This document shows positions 55,030-64,000 of a stretch of DNA of 64,000 nt, piece after piece. The notes under the pieces were generated by a model. That model saw nothing but the letters and a program-made list of their open reading frames with translations, was not told the origin of the DNA and ran no database searches. Within the stretch, counting starts at the first letter, position 1, and each line of letters opens with the position of its first letter. The stretch comes from Marsupella aquatica. Taxonomy: Eukaryota; Marchantiophyta. The stretch spans positions 12,400,001-12,464,000 of the forward strand of contig OZ316898.1 of assembly GCA_973895155.1 (NCBI GenBank), in the 5' to 3' direction. The position numbers were made by a program, and so were the translations under genes.

Positions 55030-58000
55030 TCAGCTCCTCGTCTGGCTTTGGACCTCAACAGTAGTTTGGGGTGTCACAGGTTGTGGAGACTCACATTCTC
55101 GAAAATCCACTACACTATGCACAACCTCATTGTCGGAGACTTTAGAGTTCGACCTTTGCCTTTCGAGCGATTCATTACGAGAGCTGTCATGCTGCCAGAT
55201 AACTAGGAGAGAGCTTCTGGTCGACACAGACTCCTTGGAAATCAACCAGTTGCCGATAGACCCAAGCCCATGGTCGGTTGTTGTTGTTGTTGTTGTTGTT
55301 GTCACAGACTGGGAACTAGTCTGCAACACGTTTTGAAACAAATCTAGGCGGCTTGAGTGCAAACCCACGAGTATTAGACCGTATTCTCCTGCTTCCAGCA
55401 ATTCATCGATTGCTACCATCTCTAGGGCCTTCACAGTTACTCTATCCGGCAGATTCTCAGCTGCTGCTTGGAGGTGTGCGAGAACTTTTTCATCCAGGCT
55501 CTTCTCGTTCTCGTGCTCCAGCTGACCCACAGCGACTTGGATATTATCTTCAGCATGTGATCCATTTGACTGCTGATGTGGGACTTGGCGATGCTGGTCC
55601 ATTAGCATCGTTGTTCCCGGGTCCTTTGTAGTTGTCCTATCAGTGTTTGGGGCAGGGCCGGAGATGCAGATGCAATTTTGCGACAGGTCTGTCGAGTCAT
55701 TCACTTGCAATGGAGGAGTTGCCGTTTCAGTGCTTGCTTCTAGCCCATCGTGATTTCTGAGCCAACGAAGTGATCTCCTTCCGCATCTCATGAGCCAGTC
55801 TTTGCTAAGCTGGGACGAGGATTTAGGTGACGGACCCTGTTCCTTGGAGGGGATCATCGAATTGTTTGCTACTCGATCAGGTGAGCAACAATCCTTGAAT
55901 ATGCACTGAACTATAGTGAGCTTCACACCGCTATGGTCTGCCATTCGCTTTGCCAGCCAAAGAGCCTCGCGATCATCCGGACCACCAAAAAACAAGACCA
56001 GGATATCGTTGTAAGGGAGCTGCTGTACCGAAGTCGACGAAGCTGTAGAAGACCCCAATCCGCGGTCAACTAGCATCGCCACTGAACATGGGGATGCCTT
56101 CAAGACCCGCTGATTGACTTGGAGGAATCCAGGTCTAGCTGATTGTAGGGTTCCGTCTGGGCGATAGTACTTGTGGTATGGAAGAATGATGATGTTGGCT
56201 CGACTCTTTACCGCAGCTAAGCATATGTCTTCATGCATACTGCTCACCCTACTCACACTGCGACTTACTTTCACACGGATATTGTTGACCTGACCAAAAG
56301 TCCTCATTGATGTTGCAAGCGTATCGTCATTGACCAGTGCATCCTCCTGAAGAAATCCAGCAACAAGAATCAGAACAGCCACTGTCTAGAGTAATTTGAA
56401 CAAGAAGACTTTTATAATGTGGAATATTAGTATTGATTATCGACTGTATTGGGGTTGTCCTTTCACTTTTGTTCAAAATCCTTGGTTTATTTGTCTGTCT
56501 GTCCGTCTGGTTGTGTGTGTTTCTTCTAAGCTTCTAGTCTTCACCAAAAGGAGGAATTGGGAACTCCAACGTTGAGATGCATAAGAAGGATCACTCAATG
56601 GAATTTAGGCCGGCTCTAAAATATCGTTGCACTCAGTCAGCATATCCGAGGATGTACCTCGAAAGTGTTGAGAAACCTTACCAGCTGAGGATCTGTTTCA
56701 TCGTCCCAGGGTTCTGATGCCTTTAAAGCCTCCGCCATATTCACGCCACCGAGGCGGTCCGCGAACTCGAGCAGGTGCAGAGCATTTACTTGGAAGAGCT
56801 TCGTGTGTCTTCCTTTGCTCATCTCGACCAAATTCATCATACTGGGCAGGTTTCTCATACCATACAGACACACTAGCATCCGAAGTTTGTCGTCGTCCGA
56901 AGACTTGGCCTCTAGGTTTCTTCGCTTGTAGGGAGGGAGGTCTCGAGCCGGCTTGTAAAGCCACATTATCATCGGTGTTGTAGCAACAGTCGCTACTAAG
57001 GCCATCAACACCATTATTGCAAAAATCTTCTTGTTGATGACCTAACAGAATAACAGAATACCACCAAGCACAAAGAGTTAATAGATTGGACATGAGCCCC
57101 GGGACGTTGAAGTGACACGAATGTTAGACTCAACCTACACATCTTACTAGCACAAGAGTAGTAGAAGTCCAATTGTCATTAATTTCTATTTCCTGATGCA
57201 GACTTAGTCATCTTTTGCAACTCCTGTGTCCTATCGGCCAGGATTTCCTGCCGAGCACCATGAAGCTACTACGACTGACAGAGGATGAATCACAACTTAA
57301 CCTTGGCATTATATATTAGATACCTCAGTCTCACTCTCAGTCTCACTCTCAGGACTGCTCGGAGAAGAGGAAATCTTGGCTGATGCTTCTTGGAAAACTC
57401 TTAGCTAGCCAAATTCACTACTAAGCATATTCATCAATTGCCTTGGACTCTTGAACCCGACTAAGACTACAAGAGCTGGCTTTTAACCTGTACTTCGAGG
57501 TGCTTGCTGCTTCTGAGACTGTTAACGAATAACCGAGTTCCGTACTCCAGCATAAGATATAGTGAAGGTCGGACCGTATAAATAACTGTCATAAGACGTA
57601 GCCTGAAGGATGTTGTCACCTTTTGATTTTGGTTGGCAGTTCTCATTTGCAAAGAAGCATGACATGACGACGTAGAAGTCATGGAAGGCACTCACCCCTT
57701 TGCTCAGACCAATGTTGAGAACGACGAGCTCCACCAAGCCCTTCGTACTCATGAGAAAACCCAAAGCAGCACTGCTGCGGAGGCTCAAGCCGTGAAATTT
57801 TGCTACTATCATGGTGCTCACAACTTTCCCCGCAACCGCCGTAGCTGTTACGAGTAGAAACGCGGCAACTGAAGATTGAAATCAAATTAAGAACTCTCTT
57901 CATGCAATGCAATCTGGAGGTCGTGAACATTAAATTCCATGAAATAATCCAGATCTAGAGCAATGCAACTACATTCAGTACTACTGGCGTTCAGCAGATA

Positions 58001-60292
58001 CCACTGTCAGTCCTTTAGAGACAGAAATTCATCCATACAGTCTTTTCAACAGTGACTTAGAAAACTGAGCCCATATTGGAAGAGTCGGTGACGGTTCACC
58101 TACCTGCTGTTCCGTTGCTGATGCTGCTTAAATCTACATTTAGCCCGGAGCTGGTGAAATACAACGGTAACAGCAGAATCGATACGTAATCCTCTGTTTT
58201 CTCGATTAGAATGACTGCAAAGAAGTAACTAAGAGTTCGTTATTTGAGATACGGATTGAGCTCTTCCGGCATTTATAACGAGTAATTCCCTTTACTCAAC
58301 TACTGCCTCTTCAATGACTCGCCTAAATCTAGCTTGTCATTCGACGTTCCGTGTTACAATCGATCAATGGCACACCACGCACTCCCCAAACTGCTTCCCT
58401 CTGTTCGGAAATAGGCCTTGGAATCCTCACAATATTGTTCCGGTACTGGTGATTCAGAAGTGCGAGAGAGAAACATATCGAGCAGTATTTTAAATCTCGA
58501 GGACAATTGTGTGACATACCTGAAATTGGCTGGTCTTTAGGAATGATAAGACCCATGATGAAAGCTCCAAATATGACATTTATCCCAATAACGTCGGTGG
58601 CGAAGCTCGAAAGTAATACCAGTATAAACGTGATCGCTATGGCGTACTCTGGTACCGGATCCTTCTTCGCCAGGACATTGCAAACGAATGGACGTACTAT
58701 GATGAACATAATTCCGAGATACACAAATCCAGCGATAAGGACCCAAAGAATCACCAGAGGAGACGATCCTGAGTTCGACACCGCCACTGCGAGTCCTAAA
58801 AGCACCCAAGCTGCCACATCGTTAACTGCTGCAGCCGAAATTGCAATTTGTCCGACCTGAATTCAATGGTCCATGTATCAAAATCTGCTTCGGCCCAGTA
58901 CTTGAACGCAATTTGTCAGACTCCATGTTGAATTGGTTGTCTAAGATTGAATTGTCATGTGAGACCTTGGACAGAAAATCAGAGGTGTACCTCAGTGGCC
59001 GCAATTTTTCGCTCAGCCAAAATTCTGGCGAGTACTGGGAAGGCCGTGATGGACAGAGCGACTCCCATGAACAGAACGAAGGGTAATCCGAAATGCTCTC
59101 CACTTTGTCGCATTCCTGCTTCCTTGAAAATTTGCAGTGACACAGGTATCCCCAGCGCGAAAGGGACTACAATCCCCACTGCCGCAATGCCGATAGCCTG
59201 GCCACCGGTCCTGCATAATGCGAATCGAATCTCTTGATCATCGATCAGAAAATGATACAGACTTCATCTCTTGGTAATAACGGATCATCTGTCAAACTTG
59301 AAACATATGTACGATCAACAGTAGTGTCACAAGACGATCAAGAACTCGAATATCGTGCAGTCAAGACTTGCGAGGGAAATTGCGTAGGTTGCAATCAGAA
59401 ATATATGGAGCCCGCAAATGTTTCAACGTACTCAGCCGAACACATGACTTTCCAAATATATGTAGAAACCAAAGAAGAACGGTCGTCATTTCTAGGTCAA
59501 CATCGGCACGACGCAAAGTCCTATTCAGAGATTCATAGGAAGCTTAGTAAGCTTACTTTCTGAGGACACCCAAATCAAGCTCAAGCCCAATCAGGAAAAG
59601 GAAGAATATGAGGCCGAAATTTGCAACCGTTTGCAGTACATTAAGAGAACTCTTCGGAAACACAGCATCGCTAAATTTGTGGATGCTCCCAAATGCCGTT
59701 GGACCGAGCAATATTCCACTGACGAGTTCTGCACAGTTGGATATCAGGGAAGTAAATGTTTCAGAGACCAAGAGACTAACTTCGATCCCTACAACATGGT
59801 GATCAATATGCAGCTCGTGAGGTTTGACTGAAAGCCATCAGTACCGAAGTACACCCAGTCAAGAGCATTATCGGTCCATTGGTTAATCCAGCCATGAATA
59901 GTACGTTACAAAACATTCGGGAGATCTTTAGACTTACACTCTATACTTACAAACCAGGCCTGCTGGTTTGAATCGAACAAGGGCTTTTTGCTAAATTGTC
60001 ACGAGAAACAATTCGCTGAAGTGTGGAGCTGTAGCAGTTGTCGCATGTTCAGGAGTCCTAAACTAGTTCCTATGCACATGTTTCATGTGGTGGAGAGTGT
60101 CACGGAGAGAGTTGACTCACCAGCAACGACCCTAGGCTGGCGTAGGGGTCGGAAAAGGAACGAAACGAGACGAGAAAAGCTCAAGATTATTACGATCTGC
60201 ACAATGAGGAGCAAGAGAGAATGCTTCAATGGGTCATCGTGCGCGAACAGCCCACTTGATGTTACTCCCGCATCATGTGGTGGAGCTTCCAT
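55030..60292 (-). CDS. CHX: CHX-type cation/H+ antiporter (CPA2 family)
   Basis: Membrane exchanger of K+ or other monovalent cations for H+, acting in plants at endomembranes or the plasma membrane. Eight exons join in frame: 60292-60121, 59728-59557, 59210-58991, 58856-58520, 58214-58104, 57868-57696, 57041-56682 and 56346-55030, all GT-AG, giving 953 residues. The membrane domain spans about residues 25-420: RQPRVVAELVSGILLGPTAFG, LFLIGLELDLG (102-112), LSITAFPVLARIL and AVNDVAAW with the conserved Asn-Asp pair (200-201). LYKPAR marks the passage to the cytosolic half. MHEDIC (552-557) and CSVAMLVDRGLG lie in the soluble domain, and GLGSIGNWLISK near the C-terminus corresponds to the conserved G-P-(I/V)-G-(D/N) segment. 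The usual length is 780-870. The excess is a ~120-residue Ser/Asp/Gln-rich insertion in the soluble domain and a Thr9 tract. The start has A at -3 and G at +4. No break is seen. Confidence 0.95.
55277..55300. repeat. (GTT)8 microsatellite coding for poly-Thr in CHX
   Basis: Eight GTT units. On the minus strand they give ACA codons, so the CHX protein has a run of nine Thr just before DHGLG. The shorter tract in the downstream duplicate shows that the length has changed since the duplication. Confidence 0.95.
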
Positions 60293-62732
60293 GGTCCTAG
60301 ATGGCTTTCTTGTCTCGAGCTACGTGATCTCCTCCGATGCGTATGCATCAACACTGCGATCATACAGACTTATCTCAGTTAATTTTCTGGCCCGATAGCA
60401 AGCTAAATGTACAAATCAGAATAACGTAAAGATTTGTGATTTTCAAGAGAACGCAGCTACCTCGTTTTCAAGCTTAAGTAATTGAATTTTACACTAGAAA
60501 AAATAATTTCAAATCTAGAGCACTGATTGGTACACATGACAACCGCTAAGTTCTATAAACCAGGGTCGACCATCCACTTACAACCTTTCGACAGGATCAG
60601 ATCATCTACTGACTTTATGTGAAGGTAGCAAGGGCGAGCATTGGATTGAGAGGAAGGATTTCTAGCTTCTTCCTCGACTAAGCTGATATCTATTGAATCC
60701 AGGATCTTGAGAATCCAAATTGCACAGAATCCGAGGGATATTGATGCATGAAAGCTCACAGTAGAGTAGCGTTATTGATTATTGGCCTTATTGGAGGTCA
60801 ACAAGCCACCCTCGTGTCAATGTTGTATTGCACGGTCGAACTGAGCCCAGTGTCACTAGACCATGCACATCGCAATCCTCGGTGGCTAGACCTCCAGTAA
60901 TCAGCCTGCTCCAACGACGGGTAACTAAGTTTCTAGGAGGGATCGTTTCCATTCGAGGACACACGTTCACCAGATCTGGGTTGCATACTCTCAATCTCCA
61001 CTGCATTTCACCCACCAGGCTCGGTTCAGTTTGTGCTGATTCCTATCTAACGCACAAACTGTGGAACCTCGGTTCAAATTGCGCTGATTCCTGTCTAAAG
61101 CACAAACCGTTGAACCTAGGCAAAGTCCCGACCGAGATCTGGTCTGGCAATATGATAGCTTCAAGCTTCAAATTTTCCTAATCTTTCCACCTCTGGCCAG
61201 TGAAACACTAGCACTACTCCTCCAGCTCATGGTAAAAGGAGGCGACACCTCGGCACGAAAGAACCAGCTAGCAAGCTGTGCATGAGGTACGTTTCTCGTC
61301 TAAGTAGACTCGAGACAGCTTTTCAGCAATGAATGAGTCAAGATGAATGCTGTGAAAACATCAGAAATTCAGAACAGTAAGTTTACCACTGACGGTACTG
61401 GACTGCAATGGCAGAGCAAGGACAATTCATTCATGTCTGTCCTTTTCACAGCAGTACCTTTGATCTCGCCGTCACGAATTGTATTTTTTGGGGGGGGCTT
61501 GAACGGCCAACTTTGCTGATCAGTACCAGGAAAGCAAAGGAGAATACAGTGGGCTGCAGAACAGGAGAGAACCGCAAGGACAGACGCATCCATACGACTA
61601 TACGAGAGTCCAAAGAGATCAAAAAATTCACATCATTGTCCCATTTATTGGTTTTATTAGAGCGTTTCAAAACTCAACCATATCCTGAAAATTTCCATAC
61701 CACACGAGCTATAGGAATTCTCATAAAAGTTGTGTAAGTCAATCTTAGATTTCCCCTAATAAAATCCTGTACGTTGAACACTTACTAGGTAATAATCTCA
61801 ACAACTTACCCGTAATTTTAGGTGCAAATCTCAAAATCTGGAATCCAGAAAATTACAATGGAAGCCACATTCACTTTGAACCTGACATGGTGGTGAGGAG
61901 TAACCAAGAATGAAGGAAAATGAATATATACCATCAGACTGAGGTGAGACCTCCTCCCATTTTTAAAAAATACTTAATTGGGTCCCATAACCAGAGTTAC
62001 AGATTGGAATATATATATATCCAAAAATGGCAAAGGTTTGAGACATCCTGTTGGGTCTCTTAGTTGGCTTTGGGGTCCTATCTCCCCTTTTTGCATTTGC
62101 AAAGTGATATATAAATACACAATGTTTCAAAGATGAGAAACCTAACAGCAATTGCACTAGCATAATACAGACTACCAGGTCCTATTAGTAGTCTAGCCTC
62201 TGACTAGGGAGGGAACTGGGTCCCCAGCCATGTGTGTCTACACATTTTCCACTACGTCCTTTTGGCCTTGCCTGTTGGCAGCAAGGGACAACCAAATGTC
62301 TAAGTAACCTCATCCCATTGCAGGCATGATCTGAAAATTGAAACAGTTCAATTAGATGGTGGGCATTTGCCTGCCGCTTTGTCTGGCCGATTCTGCAACT
62401 CACAACTCCCAACCCGGAGAGAAAATTTGGCTGGGCCAACACTTGGTTTTCATTACATCCGGGGGCTTATAATAAGTGTTTTGGACGGAGGGCCGACAAC
62501 ACCATTTTCCCACCCTATTTCCTCGAACTAGTGGAGATGCTCTACCATGCCATCAAAATCGCATACCTTTTGTCCAGAGGGCAGCCGCCAGTGCAACTAG
62601 TAGAGCATAAATCATTCTAAGTCAGGCAGAGCCATTTGACCTATACTATTCATTGTTGTTATCCTAGTACCATCCCAGTCCATGAAATAAATGTCAGATT
62701 AGTAAAATTTTGGTCCCCAGCCCAAAGAGACA
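60293..62732. other. Upstream of CHX and intergenic DNA, no gene
   Basis: The first few hundred bases presumably hold the CHX promoter, but no convincing element stands out. Beyond that the frames are short and without domains. An AT run (ATATATATAT) lies near 62012. Confidence 0.5.
61022..61118. repeat. Tandem duplication, 48 bp period
   Basis: CGGTTCA..TTG.GCTGATTCCT and .TCTAA.GCACAAAC.GT.GAACCT occur twice in a row. Confidence 0.88.
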
Positions 62733-62797
62733 TGGCTATGTGGTAGCTCACTTGAGTAGTGACCCATAAGTTTGGAGCTCAAACGTTGTGACTGATT
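62733..62797 (+). mobile_element. tRNA-like SINE head (family B), single copy
   Basis: TGGCTATGTGGTAGCTCACT (box A-like) followed by GGAGCTCAAACGTTGTGACT (box B-like), then an A-rich stretch (AATTAAAAAAAA). Same family as the 40.16 kb copy and the tripled heads at 15.3-15.5 kb. The A-rich stretch may be its tail, in which case the element is short. Confidence 0.6.
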
Positions 62798-64000
62798 TTT
62801 AATTAAAAAAAAGGTCCCTGTGTTAAACCTCAGAAAATTAAACATTTGTCATGGTGAATTTAAAATTATTCTAGGCATCCTGGTGCACTGACTTTCCAGT
62901 GTACATATTCTATTTCAAATATGTATAAAATGAAACAAGAGGATAATATTCTGGCTACAAGTTATGTCTAGAAATGAAAAATAATTGATGTTTGGTGTAG
63001 GTCCTACTCAAAACATGGACAGCACAACAGACGGTTACGCAAAAATTAGTGTCGATTCTAGTGAATTCAACACTTACTCCTGTCAGTTTTAGGAAATTAC
63101 ATTTTTTTGGCTTGGCTGTAAACTGGAGTAAAAAATGCAGATGCAACAACTGTGTGACTGTTCAGCCGATTACTTGCAGCAATAGGCATCAGCTTCAAAG
63201 TCATGGAGGGCTCCATAGCAGCATCAAACTTGTGGACGATCTGGTGGCAGCTCAATAGGGATGCAAAGGGCCAGCTATCGACCCTACATTGAATGCATGC
63301 AACTACACAGAGCTTTGTCCAAAAAGTGCAATATAAAACCAAGTAACAATGATTCAGGGGCATGCACCTAGTGTTACTAACACTAATCAATATATTATGC
63401 CTTGAAGTAATCTGAGATGAAGAGTGTAGGTATACGTAGTCTTCAAAGCTGTAGCCAAGGAGGAGTGCGACAACCCCATCACTTATCAGTAGCCAATCAT
63501 GTATTCATTGTTCCTATCAAAACTTTGCATCTGGAACGTTCTTACTTGGCAAGCCCACAAAGATGACTTAGCAGGGCAACTCTACAAGGTAAGCTAAGTG
63601 AATTTTTTCTCTATACATTTTCACCCAACTAGGTAGGCCAAATGAGAATTTTCCAATTTGGAGACTGAGGCTGATTAGAGAAAAAAAAATCGACCCCTAA
63701 AATGATGTTCTAGTTTGATGAGGCCTATGGCTTCTCTACTATGACCGATTAGTGATTGAGTTAAAAACGGCTTTGCATCCTGAGGTTTCTACTTAGTAAA
63801 TTATTGGCAGAAATATATTACATATATCCAGTATGGTCACAATTTCAAACAAAAACTCATTATAAGAACTACACACACTTATAAATGACACAATAGTGTC
63901 TAATGTGCCTAGTTGTACCAATATGGGGGACCGAGATAAAAAATATATATATTACATATATCCAGTGATGGTCACAATATCAAACAAACGTTCATTATGA
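62798..64000. other. Intergenic DNA, nothing recognised
   Basis: AT-rich sequence to the end of the window. The words ATTACATATATCCAGT..TGGTCACAAT.TCAAACAAA occur twice near 63816 and 63951, a ~135 bp repeat period cut off by the window end. Confidence 0.5.

Noticed and set aside
56346-56717. Alternative donor for CHX exon 7 (FE then GTACAT, 30 bp further on)
   Set aside because: It also keeps the frame and would add ten residues (VRFLNTFE and neighbours), but CTG then GTAAGG is the stronger donor and fits family spacing better. RNA evidence would settle it.

Overview
This is nuclear DNA from a land plant. Three spliced protein-coding genes stand out: an AUX1/LAX auxin influx carrier, a plastid-targeted protein related to Rubisco accumulation factor 1 (RAF1), and a CHX-type cation/H+ antiporter. 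Introns run from about 130 to 1,370 bp with GT-AG borders, and genes occupy only about 12 kb of the 64 kb. The repeats are typical of plants: Copia-type LTRs with an initiator-tRNA(Met) primer site, Helitron 3' ends, tRNA-derived SINE-like copies and a MITE. The species cannot be fixed from the sequence. A non-seed plant is a guess only.

Layout. From 1 to about 27.1 kb I see no convincing gene. The stretch holds decayed tandem duplications (35 to 260 bp periods), a perfect-arm hairpin (6.89 kb), SINE-like copies (8.6 and 15.4 kb), a degenerate ~70 bp array (10.1-10.6 kb), three Copia LTR insertions (11.0, 11.5 and 20.9 kb) and a GC-rich MITE (22.5 kb). A GC-rich 200 bp tandem repeat (27.2-27.6 kb) precedes the long leader of the auxin carrier gene (29,541-33,314, + strand, 8 exons, 493 aa, apparently intact). 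From 33.4 to 45 kb is intergenic DNA with more tandem duplications, a solo LTR carrying a perfect target-site duplication (41.8 kb) and SINE-like copies. The RAF1-like gene (48,463-45,087, - strand, 4 exons, 327 aa) has the helical-domain homology but ends before the C-terminal beta domain expected of RAF1. From 49 to 54 kb lies a transposon nest: two Helitron-like 3' ends, each preceded by its own minisatellite, the second minisatellite split by a solo LTR. The CHX gene (60,292-55,030, - strand, 8 exons, 953 aa) follows, with a tandem duplicate of its own 3' end just downstream (54,573-54,935). The last 3.7 kb shows no gene.

The three genes have no evident shared pathway: one moves auxin across the plasma membrane, one is probably a chloroplast protein linked to Rubisco assembly, and one exchanges cations for protons. 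They look like ordinary neighbours in repeat-rich DNA, not a system. The most informative signals are the structures whose history can be read directly: LTR insertions with target-site duplications, one LTR whose head was duplicated internally, the LTR inside the Helitron minisatellite, the duplicated CHX tail, and the RAF1-like protein without its beta domain.
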